NCBI GenBank assembly: GCA_015232465.1
Contig: JADFZO010000027.1
Span: forward strand, 1-35,796
Origin: Desulfamplus sp.
Lineage (GTDB): Bacteria; Desulfobacterota; Desulfobacteria; Desulfobacterales; Desulfobacteraceae
Length of the DNA stretch: 35,796 nt
Reading direction: 5' to 3'
A program made the translations under genes and the position numbers. This document shows, in pieces, positions 23,960-33,419 of the stretch; within the stretch, counting starts at the first letter, position 1; each line of letters starts with the position of its first letter. The notes below the pieces were generated by a model that saw only the letters and a program-made list of their open reading frames with translations, did not search any database and was not told the origin of the DNA.

Positions 23960-23994
23960 CTTAAGATATTATATTCCTAATTTTGTTCTATCTA

Positions 23995-25494
23995 TTAAAC
24001 ACTCTTCATGTGGGGAAATAGGATAACCTCTCGAATAGATGGCGAATCAGTAAGCAGCATAACAAGCCTATCTATTCCAATCCCCTCACCAGCAGTAGGA
24101 GGCATACCATACTCAAGAGCCTCAACATAATCTGCGTCCATAATATGAGCCTCTGTATCCCCTTCACTTCTTTGTGATGCCTGCTCTACAAACCTCTCAT
24201 ACTGATCTGCTGGATCGTTTATCTCGGAAAATCCATTGGCAATCTCCCTGCCAGCAATAAAAAGCTCAAATCTATCTGTCAAATCTGGGTTTGTGTCGCT
24301 CTTTCTTGAAAGAGGAGAGACCTCAACAGGATAGCCAGTTATAAATGTTGGCTGGATAAGTTTTGGCTCGACAAGTGTATCAAAAAGTTTTGTGAGAATT
24401 TTTCCATAACGCTCTTTTTTTGTTATCTTAATCCCCTTTTGCTCTGCAAATTCAAGCAGTTTTGCAGAATCTGCAATAATTTCACTATCAATACCGCCAA
24501 TAGTGCTTAGAGATTCAACCATTGGAATCCGCTTCCATTTAGCACTAAAATCAATGGTCTCTCCCTGATATTGAATCTGAAGAGTGCTGTTTACCTCCAT
24601 TGCAATAGTTCTGAACATCTCTTCTGTCATATCCATCAAATCTTCGTAATTTGCGTACGCCTGATAGAACTCAACCATTGTAAACTCTGGGTTATGACGG
24701 GTTGAGACCCCTTCGTTCCTAAAATTTCGGTTGATCTCAAAGACCTTTTCAAATCCTCCAACCACAAGGCGTTTAAGATAAAGCTCTGGGGCAATACGCA
24801 AAAAAAGCTCCATTCCAAGTGCATTGTGCCATGTCTTAAATGGCGTGGCTTCAGCTCCACCGGGAAGTGGCTGCATCATTGGAGTCTCAACCTCCATAAA
24901 ATCGCGTGCCTCAAAAAACTTACGCATTGTGCTGACAATTTTGCTTCGCTTTACAAAAATATCCCTTGCATGTTCGTTCATAATAAGATCAAGGTATCTT
25001 TGGCGGTATCGCTTTTCTGGGTCTTTGATGCCGTGATACTTTTCAGGAAGAGGTCTTACAGATTTTGACAAAAGCCTAAAACTCTTTGCAAGCAGTGTCC
25101 ACTCACCTGTTTTTGTCTGAAAAAGCGGTCCCTCAATTGCTATAAAATCGCCAATATCCAGTTTTTTAAAAATGGCATATCCATCATTTCCAACAATATT
25201 TTTCTGAACGTATGCCTGAATCTGACCAGTTCTATCTTTAAATCTGATAAAAGATGATTTACCAAAATTGTTGATAGCCATCATTCTGCCTGCTGCAGAA
25301 AAAGTTATACCATTCTCTCCAAAAGTAATAGATTTTTCCAACAAGGCTTCAGGTGATAGAGTTGTAAATTGATGAAGCTCCCCAATGGTGTGTGATACTT
25401 TAAAGTCATTGGGATAAAGGCTGACTCCACTCTCTTTTAGCTCTTTGATCTTCTCTTTTCTTGCTTTTAGTAGTTCGCTTGATTCTTCCATCAT
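23995..25494 (-). CDS. lysS: lysyl-tRNA synthetase, class II
   Basis: This 499-residue enzyme charges tRNA-Lys. An N-terminal OB-fold anticodon domain (about residues 55-160, GITFSAAGRMMAINNFGKSSF to LSKSVRPLPEK) precedes the catalytic core. RYRQRYLDLIMN begins the core. Motif 2 is NRNFRNEGVSTRHNPEFTM, followed by FYQAYANYEDLM. Motif 3 is TAGEGIGIDRLVMLLTDS near the end, and REVILFPHMK closes the protein. Length and motifs are standard for bacterial class II LysRS. Two ATG codons stand at the start (25494 and 25491). It is the first gene of the envelope cluster, and the lysS-lolCD linkage recurs in delta-proteobacteria. A terminator for the upstream kinase gene lies at 25528-25578. Confidence 0.97.
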   Translation of the reverse strand: MMEESSELLKARKEKIKELKESGVSLYPNDFKVSHTIGELHQFTTLSPEALLEKSITFGENGITFSAAGRMMAINNFGKSSFIRFKDRTGQIQAYVQKNIVGNDGYAIFKKLDIGDFIAIEGPLFQTKTGEWTLLAKSFRLLSKSVRPLPEKYHGIKDPEKRYRQRYLDLIMNEHARDIFVKRSKIVSTMRKFFEARDFMEVETPMMQPLPGGAEATPFKTWHNALGMELFLRIAPELYLKRLVVGGFEKVFEINRNFRNEGVSTRHNPEFTMVEFYQAYANYEDLMDMTEEMFRTIAMEVNSTLQIQYQGETIDFSAKWKRIPMVESLSTIGGIDSEIIADSAKLLEFAEQKGIKITKKERYGKILTKLFDTLVEPKLIQPTFITGYPVEVSPLSRKSDTNPDLTDRFELFIAGREIANGFSEINDPADQYERFVEQASQRSEGDTEAHIMDADYVEALEYGMPPTAGEGIGIDRLVMLLTDSPSIREVILFPHMKSV

Positions 25495-25527
25495 TTTTAT
25501 ATCTTTCTTAAAAATTATTTAAGGTAA

Positions 25528-25578
25528 ATTAAAAAAAAACAAATGCCAACGTAACGAATAACAGGTGGCGTTAGTTGG
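25528..25578 (-). terminator. intrinsic terminator after the PilS-like kinase gene
   Basis: On the minus strand CCAACTAACG pairs with CGTTACGTTGG (one bulged base, 12-base loop) and is followed by CATTTG and a run of nine T. It lies 89 bases after the kinase stop and just before lysS, so it separates the pilC-kinase unit from the envelope cluster. Confidence 0.75.
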
Positions 25579-25666
25579 GTTTTGCATTCAAAAAAAGAGC
25601 GTATAGTTACTCCATTTTATTGTGAAGTGTCAATGTTTTGTTTTTTTGTGAAAATAGGGTTCATTG

Positions 25667-27043
25667 TCAGTTTGCTGCCTGAAAAATGACCGTAAATGTT
25701 GTCCCTGTTCCAACTTTACTTTCAACATCTATTAACCCATTGTATAAATCTACAAGCCTATGGATAATTGAAAGACCAAGACCCGTTCCATAAGATTTTT
25801 TGGTAAAAAATGGGTTAAAAATAGAGTCAACATCACCATCTTCAATCCCACAGCCATTATCACTAACTTTAAGCAGTATCCGATTATCTTTGGTTTTAAA
25901 CAGATTGCTCCCTATCCAGCCATCAAATCTCTCAATTTCAAATCCATCTATTGAACTATCTCTGCTTTCATTAACATTGGCTATTTTAATATGAATTGAC
26001 TCTGCTGCATTTTTAAGAAGATTCCATAAAATCTGTCTAAAGTGATCAGGATCAATATTAAAATAGATAGATTCATCAAGATTAGTCTCAAATTCAATCT
26101 CTTTGCTACACAAATTTAAATCTTCTGAAGAGGGGTTTTTGTTATTGCAAAGTGCATCTTGCCTAAAGAGTTTTATGGTCTGATTAATCTCAAAAGCAAG
26201 GTTGACCTCTTTTGCGTTCATAGTAGAGGGTTTTGCAAATAAAAGAAAATCAGTAACTATTCTTGTGAGCCTCTCAGTCTCACGAAGAACAATTTGCATA
26301 AGTCTATAATTAGGAGTTCCCGGTTCAGCCTCACTTTTAAGCATCTGAATAGAGCCAGATAGCGATGCTAAGGGATTTTTTATCTCATGTGCCATGCCAG
26401 CCGCAAGCTCTCCCATTGTTGCCATTCTCTCAACACGTTTAAGGTGATCCTCCATAAGTTTTAAATCTCGCTTGGCAATCTTTGCCTGCATAGCAAGAAA
26501 ACCGCTCAATAGAGCAACTGCAAAACAGGCAACCATAACTATTACAATTCTATAAATAATATGGTTCCAATCAACGCTAACAGATAACTTTGCAGTTGAT
26601 ATAAATGGGGTAATAATGCCGTAATACTCAAGATCAATAAGAATACCATACTGAAGACTGCAAAGTGTCGCAATAATAAGGCTACCTTTACGAAAAAGGA
26701 GCATACTTGCAGCAATAATCACCAAAAGATAGATAAAGGTAAATATGCTCTGAAAACCACCAGTAATAAAAATTATTGCACTTACAGTAATAGAATCAAT
26801 AGTAAGTTGAAGATAGGCAAAAAGTGGGGAGAAGGAGAATTTTTTAAACAAAAAACCATAGCTTACAGATAAAAGAAGCATCAAAAGGGCAAGAAGATAG
26901 ATAGCTATAAATGGAAGAGCATCAATAGGCATTGACTCATTAGTTGAAAATAGAAGCGTGGAGAAGATAAGAACAATCGCAAAGATTATTCTTAAAGAGA
27001 TGAGCCACTTTAATCCACGCTGCATTTCAACAGGATTTACCAT
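25667..27043 (-). CDS. membrane sensor histidine kinase (PilS/NtrB-like)
   Basis: A 458-residue kinase. The first 185 residues contain about six hydrophobic segments (for example WLISLRIIFAIVLIFSTLLF and FTFIYLLVIIAASMLLF), the layout of PilS sensors. The phosphoacceptor is in ELAAGMAHEIKNPLASLSGS with His at about residue 219. The ATP-binding part has HFRQILWNLLKNAAESI, SDNGCGIEDGDVDSIFNPFFTKKSYGTGLGLSI-type N, G1, F and G2 boxes (key residues DNGCG, FFTKK, GTGLGLS). Its nearest upstream neighbour is pilC, 67 bases away, so a role in type IV pilus control is a fair inference. No NtrC-type response regulator (PilR) follows; the gene ends at a terminator. The name pilS is therefore not assigned. 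Confidence 0.9.
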   Translation of the reverse strand: MVNPVEMQRGLKWLISLRIIFAIVLIFSTLLFSTNESMPIDALPFIAIYLLALLMLLLSVSYGFLFKKFSFSPLFAYLQLTIDSITVSAIIFITGGFQSIFTFIYLLVIIAASMLLFRKGSLIIATLCSLQYGILIDLEYYGIITPFISTAKLSVSVDWNHIIYRIVIVMVACFAVALLSGFLAMQAKIAKRDLKLMEDHLKRVERMATMGELAAGMAHEIKNPLASLSGSIQMLKSEAEPGTPNYRLMQIVLRETERLTRIVTDFLLFAKPSTMNAKEVNLAFEINQTIKLFRQDALCNNKNPSSEDLNLCSKEIEFETNLDESIYFNIDPDHFRQILWNLLKNAAESIHIKIANVNESRDSSIDGFEIERFDGWIGSNLFKTKDNRILLKVSDNGCGIEDGDVDSIFNPFFTKKSYGTGLGLSIIHRLVDLYNGLIDVESKVGTGTTFTVIFQAAN

Positions 27044-27110
27044 TTTTTATCTTTTACTACCCTGATAATTAAATATTTTAAACATAGTTTTTTAACTGAA
27101 AACTATCTGT

Positions 27111-28322
27111 TTAACCGCCAACAGCACCAGCAATACTAAATATTGGAAGATACATTGCAATTACAAGACCGCCAATAACCACACCAAGAAAGACAAGCAT
27201 AAAAGGCTCAATCATGGCTGTAAGGTTTTTAACCGCCTGATCCACCTCATCATCATAAAAATCGGCAATTTTCCCAAGCATGGTATCTAACGCTCCAGTA
27301 GATTCGCCAATTGCTATCATAGAGCAGACCATAGATGGAAAGACTCCACTCTCAAGCAGAGGATCAGCCATAGATCGCCCCTCAGCAATACCAATCTTTA
27401 CATCAGAGATTGCAAACTCTACGGTCTTATTTCCTGAAGTTCTGGCAACAATATCAAGGGCTTCTAAAATAGATACACCGCTTGACATCATTGTCCCCAT
27501 AGTTCTTGTAAATTTAGCAACAGCAACTTTTTTAATCAATATCCCAAATACAGGCAGCTTTAAGGATAAATCATCCATTATTATTCTGCCTTTAGGGTTT
27601 TTGTATGCCTTTTTCATAATAAAGAGAAAGCCAAAAATACCACCAATTATATAGACAATATTTGCAACAACAAAGTTACTCAAATTAACAGTAATCTGTG
27701 TAGGGGCTGGAAGTGCTCCGCCCATATCATCAAACATCTGCTTAAAAACTGGAATAACAAATACCATAATTATACCAACAACAATAATAGCAATACCCAA
27801 AGTTATGGCAGGATAGGTCATAGCACCCTTTACCTGCTTTTTTAGCTTTGCCATCTTCTCCATGTATGCTGATAATCTTTGCAAAATTATATCAAGAATA
27901 CCGCCAGCCTCTCCAGCAGCAACCATATTCACAAAAAGATCATCAAACACATTTGGAAATTTTTTTAGGGCATCTGCAAATGTCTCTCCAGTCTCAACAT
28001 ACTCCTTAATCTTTTTTAATACCTTTTTAAAGGTTGGATTCTCCTGCTGAGCGTAAAGAATCTCAAGGCACTGCAAAAGGGGAAGACCCGCATCTATCAT
28101 GGTGGAAAACTGACGGCAAAAGATTATAACATCAGACTCTGTAACCTTAGGCTGCAAAAACGGGATATTTTCTAAAATATCTTTTTGCTTCTCTTTTACC
28201 TTTATGGGTGTAAGTTTTTTTCTCTGAAGGTTTCCTATAACCTGCTCCGCCTTTTCTGCCTCCATCTCCCCCTTTATGATTTTATTTTTGGGGTTCTTAG
28301 CTTTCCATACAAAAACTTTCAT
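27111..28322 (-). CDS. pilC: type IV pilus inner-membrane platform protein
   Basis: A 403-residue polytopic protein of the type II secretion F (T2SSF) family, with two GspF repeats. The N-terminus VFVWKAKNPKNKIIKGEMEA matches the PilC start. ESDVIIFCRQFSTMIDAGLPL is the first repeat's leading helix, and KFTRTMGTMMSSGVSILEALD is the second's. Both repeats share a GESTGALD- or GEAGGILD-like turn. Hydrophobic segments lie near residues 170-190, 225-245 and 375-395. PilC holds the pilus assembly motor to the membrane. The length and the ending (GGLVIAMYLPIFSIAGAVGG) favour PilC over GspF. AAGGAG lies eight bases before ATG 28322. Neighbouring pilus motor genes (pilB, pilT) are not in the window. 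Confidence 0.93.
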   Translation of the reverse strand: MKVFVWKAKNPKNKIIKGEMEAEKAEQVIGNLQRKKLTPIKVKEKQKDILENIPFLQPKVTESDVIIFCRQFSTMIDAGLPLLQCLEILYAQQENPTFKKVLKKIKEYVETGETFADALKKFPNVFDDLFVNMVAAGEAGGILDIILQRLSAYMEKMAKLKKQVKGAMTYPAITLGIAIIVVGIIMVFVIPVFKQMFDDMGGALPAPTQITVNLSNFVVANIVYIIGGIFGFLFIMKKAYKNPKGRIIMDDLSLKLPVFGILIKKVAVAKFTRTMGTMMSSGVSILEALDIVARTSGNKTVEFAISDVKIGIAEGRSMADPLLESGVFPSMVCSMIAIGESTGALDTMLGKIADFYDDEVDQAVKNLTAMIEPFMLVFLGVVIGGLVIAMYLPIFSIAGAVGG

Positions 28323-28374
28323 TTAAAAATCTCCTTATGATTTTGCATCTATTGCCATTCTATTATTGCCCCTA

Positions 28375-29451
28375 CTACTTAACTTGGTTACGTCCCGAAG
28401 ATTTAGCAAGATAGAGAGCCTCATCAGCCTGCTTTATAAGCTGATCAATTGACTGACCATCTAATCGAGACTCCTCCTCTTTTAAAGATTGACCAACTAA
28501 GTTACTGCTGCTTATATTAAAACCACTCATTCCAATACTCATAGTGCATGATATGACACTATTGTCAAACTGCCAAGATGCCCCCTCAATGCTCTTACGA
28601 ATCCTCTCTGCTACCACAATTGCATCATTATAGCTTGTCTCTGGAAGCAAGGCACAAAACTCCTCACCGCCAATCCTTCCAAAAAGATCGTTAAGCCTCA
28701 AATTATCAAGACAGGTTGTAGATACCTGTTTTAAAATATAATCACCAGCCTGATGACCGTATGTATCATTGATCTTTTTAAAGTGGTCAATATCCATCAT
28801 CAAAAATGTGAGCGGACGGCTATAACGCTTTGCACGATTTAGCTCCTCTTCAGCTCGCTCCATAAAGTGTCTGCGATTACTCACCCCTGTTAGGTAGTCT
28901 TGAGTTGCCATCTTCTGATATTTTATAGATACTGCCCTTAAAGCCTCTTCAGAGGCTTTTCTCTTCTCAATCTCATCTTCAAGCTGCTTTTGAGTTTTAC
29001 GAAGCGTCAGATGGGTGTTCACCCTTGCCAAAATCTCCTCAGCGTGAAACGGTTTTGTAATATAATCAACAGCACCCATCTCAAAAGCCTTTATCTTCTC
29101 TGCAATTGCATCTATGGCACTGATAAATATAATTGGAATAGCCCGTGTCTCTTCACTCTCTTTAAGTTTTTGGCACACCTGATAACCGTCCATTTCAGGC
29201 ATCATTATATCAAGAAGAATAATATCAGGGGGCGTTGAAAAGATAGATTTAATGGCAAGCTCTCCATTTGGAGCAGGTCTTACTTTGTAACCATGCATAG
29301 TTAAAATAGCTATCAAAAGACGCAGGTTTTGTGGATTATCATCAACAACAAGTATGTTTCCAGGAACTGGATCTCCCATATCTACGTTTTTGTCAGCTTC
29401 TTTTGCAATACTATTTTCTTTAGATTGAGTTATCTTATCTTGATTATCCAT
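28375..29451 (-). CDS. response regulator with GGDEF (diguanylate cyclase) domain
   Basis: A 358-residue cytoplasmic protein that would make cyclic di-GMP when phosphorylated. The receiver domain spans about residues 30-150, with the acidic pair VVDDN and the phosphoacceptor Asp at about 81 in IILLDIMMPEMDGYQ. A coiled linker follows (KTQKQLEDEIEKRKASEEAL), then the GGDEF domain (about 185-358). The active-site loop is GGEEF at about 260-264. RLND stands five residues before it, so the inhibitory I-site RxxD is intact. Its ATG overlaps the stop of the hybrid kinase by one base (TAATG), which points to tight co-expression and to the kinase as its likely phosphodonor. Confidence 0.94.
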   Translation of the reverse strand: MDNQDKITQSKENSIAKEADKNVDMGDPVPGNILVVDDNPQNLRLLIAILTMHGYKVRPAPNGELAIKSIFSTPPDIILLDIMMPEMDGYQVCQKLKESEETRAIPIIFISAIDAIAEKIKAFEMGAVDYITKPFHAEEILARVNTHLTLRKTQKQLEDEIEKRKASEEALRAVSIKYQKMATQDYLTGVSNRRHFMERAEEELNRAKRYSRPLTFLMMDIDHFKKINDTYGHQAGDYILKQVSTTCLDNLRLNDLFGRIGGEEFCALLPETSYNDAIVVAERIRKSIEGASWQFDNSVISCTMSIGMSGFNISSSNLVGQSLKEEESRLDGQSIDQLIKQADEALYLAKSSGRNQVK

Positions 29452-32192
29452 TATATTCTATCTAAAACTCCCATTATTTCATTATATTTAAAATCAGAGG
29501 CAAGCTCTGCGATCTCTTTTGCGATGTTTGGATATTTTTCAGATATACCATCTATAAGCTGATCAATTTTATCTAAATCAAGGTCAATCAAGGCTTGACG
29601 CATATTTAGAATAAAATCCTTAGATAAAATCTCCTTATCATCTTTTAATTCAGAGGATTTTAATTTAGAGCCACTGCCAACATCTTTTAGATAGCTATCG
29701 TTTACACTTTGATCACTTAAATCTTTGCCTTTGTCTGATAACTTTAACTCCTCTTTTGGTGATTCATAAATATACTTTACCCCAATATAGCGTGCCATAG
29801 CATCAAAAATCTCATCAGCCATAAAGGGCTTTCTGATAAAATCATCGCACCCTGCTGCCAAAACAAGACTCTTTTGATCCTCAAATGCACTTGCTGTTAA
29901 GGCAATTATCGGGGTGTGTTGGCTCGGTTCACCATCTTTGACAGCTTGATTTTCCTCCTGCTCTATCTGTCTGATCTGGCGGCACGCCTCATACCCGTCC
30001 ATAACTGGCATACGCATATCCATCCATATTAAATCAGGAGTCCAAGATTTAAAAGTTTCAACCCCTTCAAGTCCATTTTCTGCAACACGAACATCAAAAC
30101 CAACTGATGCAAGAAGTCTGCTTAAAACCATCTGATTTTCATAATTATCCTCAACAATCAAGATTTTGCGTTTTAACTCTTCTGGCTCAAGCCCCACAAC
30201 CTTTAAAGTAGTTGGCTTATTTATAATACCTAAAAAGCTATCTTTAGCAACCTCAACCTTAATCTCAAATTTAAATATTGACCCTCTATTGACAACACTC
30301 TCTACACCAATCTCTCCGCCCATTAGACGCACATACTCTTGACTAATTGCAAGACCAAGTCCTGTCCCCTCAGCGGCATTGAGATTTGTGTTAAATCGGA
30401 CAAATTTTTTAAATAGATTTTTCATATCATCTTCAGATATGCCAATTCCACTATCTTCAACCTCAAAATAGATAAGAACATTTTTGGGCATATTCTCTTC
30501 AAGATAACACTCTTGGCACCTAACCCTAAGGCTTACTCCACCATGCTTTGTGAACTTTACGCCATTGATTAAAAGATTAAGAAGCACCTGTCTTAACTTT
30601 TGCGGATCACTCTTAATATAGCAGGGAATTGCTGGATCAATATCTAAATTAAGCTCTAAGCCATTAGCATTAGCACGCGATTGAACCATTGCTATAATAT
30701 CGTAAACCATCTCAGAAAAGTTAAACTCGTCATAATTTACCTCGATTTTACCAGCCTCAATTTTTGAGACCTCTAAAATATCATTTATTAAAGATAAAAG
30801 GTGCATTCCGCTTCTCATAATAATCTGAAGCGTCTCTTTATGGCTCTTTGTTGTATCTTTATCACGCTCTAAAAGCTGGCTAAATCCTATAACTGCATTT
30901 AAAGGGGTTCTAAGCTCATGGCTCATATTTGCAAGAAAATTGCTCTTTGCAAGGTTGGCTGCCTCTGCCTCCTCTTCTGCCCTTTTTCTTATCTCAATCT
31001 CTTTTTTTAAAGCATCATAACTCTCTCTTAGTTTAAAGGTCATAATATTAAAGGCTTGAGCAAGCTCACCAAGCTCATCTTTGAGTTTTGTCTCAACATT
31101 TTGAGTAAAATCACCTTGAGCAACAGCAACAGCAGAATTTTTTAAAGAAATGATGGCTTTTGTGTATTGCCTTGAAATGAGCAGTCCAATGCTAATAGAT
31201 AATATGATTACAAAGACATAGATAAAAGCCATATTTTTTTGAAGCTCAAACATTGGGGCAAGCACGTTATTGATATGGTTCCCTATAAAAATGCACCAAT
31301 TTATATTCTCCATTGACAACAGGTTAGCCTTATTATGAATGCTGTTATGTGAGTTAGAGTGGGCATATAGCTTTTCAACTCCCCCCTCTTTTACAACAAA
31401 ATAACCACTATCTTTTTCCAATGATTTTTGAAAAAAATTGAGTTTTGAAACATCATCAAAAAAGTTAAATGGTTTATTTGAGTAGATAAGTTTTCCATCT
31501 TTAGTAACCAGCCTAACATCTGTGTATTCGTGCTTATCTGTTATTGATTGTGCTTCTCTCACTATCCAACTTGCTGAAACTATAGCTTTTGCAACACCAA
31601 TAAGCTCGTTATTCTCATCTCTAAGCCTAACCGCAACTGTCAATCCATAAGTATCTGAAAAATTATCATACTGAATTTCAGATAGATAGATGCCATCTTT
31701 AGAAGCCTTTTGCCACCACTCTTTACCAGCCTCGTAATAGCCATCTGTGGAAGATGTTGATGCAATGGTTACACCAAAAGCATTGGTTAAAGATAGATGA
31801 GAAAAGACTGTTCTGCCTTTATGAATTTGATAAAATGTAAAGAACATGCCCCTTAAAATAGAGACAACCTCATTTTCAGTAATATCTTTTGTCAATGGTG
31901 CAAAATTTTTCTTCAACATAGCATCATAATCAGCCATATTTTCAAATTGACGATTTGATTTTTTAAGCGGAATGGTAAGCACAGGTCTTGCTTCAATGTT
32001 TTGAAGAGTCTCAATTTTATTGGCAAGAATATTAGCCATTGCTCCGTGCATTGCATTGGCAATATCCAGCATATTGTCACCATAAGATTGCTCTAATGCT
32101 CTGCTACTCATCTTGATACTATAAAAACCAAGCGTGGATAGCCCAAACATCCAGAAAATTACCATTACAATTACTTTATAGCGAATACCCAT
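29451..32192 (-). CDS. hybrid sensor histidine kinase (Cache-HAMP-HisKA-HATPase-REC)
   Basis: A 913-residue membrane kinase. One hydrophobic segment near residues 8-28 and another near 310-330 enclose a long periplasmic domain of about 280 residues, Cache-like by its size, position and content (GYYEAGKEWWQKASKDGIYLS). A HAMP linker (SAVAVAQGDFTQNV) and coiled coil follow. The phosphoacceptor is His425 in NMSHELRTPLNAVIGFSQ. The ATPase part has DSGIG and GTGLGLAIS. A receiver domain has its phosphoacceptor Asp725 in LIWMDMRMPVMDGYEA. The last 110 residues include a charged linker and a helical domain like Hpt in form but without an evident histidine. It begins two bases after the binding lipoprotein gene and overlaps the diguanylate cyclase gene. 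Confidence 0.93.
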   Translation of the reverse strand: MGIRYKVIVMVIFWMFGLSTLGFYSIKMSSRALEQSYGDNMLDIANAMHGAMANILANKIETLQNIEARPVLTIPLKKSNRQFENMADYDAMLKKNFAPLTKDITENEVVSILRGMFFTFYQIHKGRTVFSHLSLTNAFGVTIASTSSTDGYYEAGKEWWQKASKDGIYLSEIQYDNFSDTYGLTVAVRLRDENNELIGVAKAIVSASWIVREAQSITDKHEYTDVRLVTKDGKLIYSNKPFNFFDDVSKLNFFQKSLEKDSGYFVVKEGGVEKLYAHSNSHNSIHNKANLLSMENINWCIFIGNHINNVLAPMFELQKNMAFIYVFVIILSISIGLLISRQYTKAIISLKNSAVAVAQGDFTQNVETKLKDELGELAQAFNIMTFKLRESYDALKKEIEIRKRAEEEAEAANLAKSNFLANMSHELRTPLNAVIGFSQLLERDKDTTKSHKETLQIIMRSGMHLLSLINDILEVSKIEAGKIEVNYDEFNFSEMVYDIIAMVQSRANANGLELNLDIDPAIPCYIKSDPQKLRQVLLNLLINGVKFTKHGGVSLRVRCQECYLEENMPKNVLIYFEVEDSGIGISEDDMKNLFKKFVRFNTNLNAAEGTGLGLAISQEYVRLMGGEIGVESVVNRGSIFKFEIKVEVAKDSFLGIINKPTTLKVVGLEPEELKRKILIVEDNYENQMVLSRLLASVGFDVRVAENGLEGVETFKSWTPDLIWMDMRMPVMDGYEACRQIRQIEQEENQAVKDGEPSQHTPIIALTASAFEDQKSLVLAAGCDDFIRKPFMADEIFDAMARYIGVKYIYESPKEELKLSDKGKDLSDQSVNDSYLKDVGSGSKLKSSELKDDKEILSKDFILNMRQALIDLDLDKIDQLIDGISEKYPNIAKEIAELASDFKYNEIMGVLDRI

Positions 32193-32194
32193 CT

Positions 32195-33373
32195 TTATCT
32201 GTAGATTACCTCTCCATTTTTTATCTTTGCTGGGAAAAGCGGAAAGAGTATATCTTTTGATCCTTTTTTTAGCTCAATATTTCCAAACACTCCAGAATAG
32301 ACAAAACCTTTCTCAAAAATTGCCTTAACTGTCTCTTGGTTCATCTGTTTATCTTCTAAAAGCCCCATAAGAATATATACAAAATCATATCCATTTGCCG
32401 AATATTGTGTAAATGGTTTGCCAAATTTTGCCTCATAACGCCCCTTTACCTGATCTGCAAATGGATAATTTTTATTGTAAAGGGCTGGAGCAGTAACATG
32501 GACTCCGTCAGACTCTGGTGTTGATGTTACTGAAGGAAGGGTTGCGGTTGTGGTTGAGATTATCTCACCTTTATAATTACTTGAGCGAAGTGCTTTTAAG
32601 ATATTTATAATGTGAAAGTCAAAACCAATAATAACCACTGCATCGCTCTCTTTAAGAGCATCAACATAGGCTGTAAAATCTTTGGTATCAGATGGAAATG
32701 CAGATGGTTTAATTGATATATTTTTATCTTTCCCCCTTTTTTCTATATCCTTAAAAACAGACCCCCCATAAGCATCGTCCAGGTAGATGACCCCAAGCAC
32801 TCCATCTCCATTATTGTTACCATTTTGATTCTCGCTACTGCCTTTGCTCATACTCTTTGATTCTGCCTCTATTTCAAGAAAAATATCTGCCATTGGAGGG
32901 GCTTCATGTTCAGCAGTTGTCCAGTAACGGTAAACCCAATCTCTGTTGTGTGTAAGTTCAGGAACAGTTGCCACAAGCCCCACAAGCAGCCTCTTTTTCT
33001 CCTCTGCAATAGTGGCAAGTTTCATAGAGACAAAACTTAAAGAGCTAACAATGATTAATGGATTTGCCTTTTCAAGCTCCTCAAATGTGCTTTTAGCACT
33101 CTCATCAGATATTTTACCATCTGGCATGAGTGCATTTTTTACAACTATCTCAACCTTTCTGCCATTAATCCCGCCACGACTGTTGATCTCATCAGCCGCA
33201 AGAGCCATTCCATCTCTTACCTCCTCACCAACATAACTGCCAGAGCCACTAAGTGAGAGAGCAGCACCAATAACCACTGGAGGCTCATTTTTAGTGCACG
33301 ACAAAACAAAAATAGCAGATAAAAGAGCTGCTGCTGTTATGATTATCAGTATATTTTTTGGCGATATTTTCAT
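32195..33373 (-). CDS. LivJ-type periplasmic ligand-binding lipoprotein
   Basis: A 392-residue exported protein of the branched-chain amino-acid/amide-binding type (periplasmic-binding fold I). The signal sequence ends in FVLSC at about residue 26, an acceptable but not ideal lipobox, so it is probably a lipoprotein. VVIGAALSLSGSGSYVGEEVRDGMALA and INSRGGINGRKVEIVV are typical of the family. A Ser/Asn/Gly-rich loop near residues 175-195 (32805-32858) is unusual. No permease or ATPase genes for a Liv transporter are nearby; the next genes are a hybrid kinase (two bases away) and a diguanylate cyclase. It is therefore more likely a ligand sensor for the kinase than a transport component. AAGGAG precedes ATG 33373. 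Confidence 0.88.
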   Translation of the reverse strand: MKISPKNILIIITAAALLSAIFVLSCTKNEPPVVIGAALSLSGSGSYVGEEVRDGMALAADEINSRGGINGRKVEIVVKNALMPDGKISDESAKSTFEELEKANPLIIVSSLSFVSMKLATIAEEKKRLLVGLVATVPELTHNRDWVYRYWTTAEHEAPPMADIFLEIEAESKSMSKGSSENQNGNNNGDGVLGVIYLDDAYGGSVFKDIEKRGKDKNISIKPSAFPSDTKDFTAYVDALKESDAVVIIGFDFHIINILKALRSSNYKGEIISTTTATLPSVTSTPESDGVHVTAPALYNKNYPFADQVKGRYEAKFGKPFTQYSANGYDFVYILMGLLEDKQMNQETVKAIFEKGFVYSGVFGNIELKKGSKDILFPLFPAKIKNGEVIYR

Positions 33374-33419
33374 ATTTGTACTCCTTGACTAAAACATAAA
33401 TAAAATAGACCAAAATAAT

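Noticed and set aside
25546..25578. Integron attC-like site, because of GGCGTTAG-type sequence
   Set aside because: The hairpin followed by a T-run on the minus strand fits an intrinsic terminator. There is no cassette array or integrase nearby.
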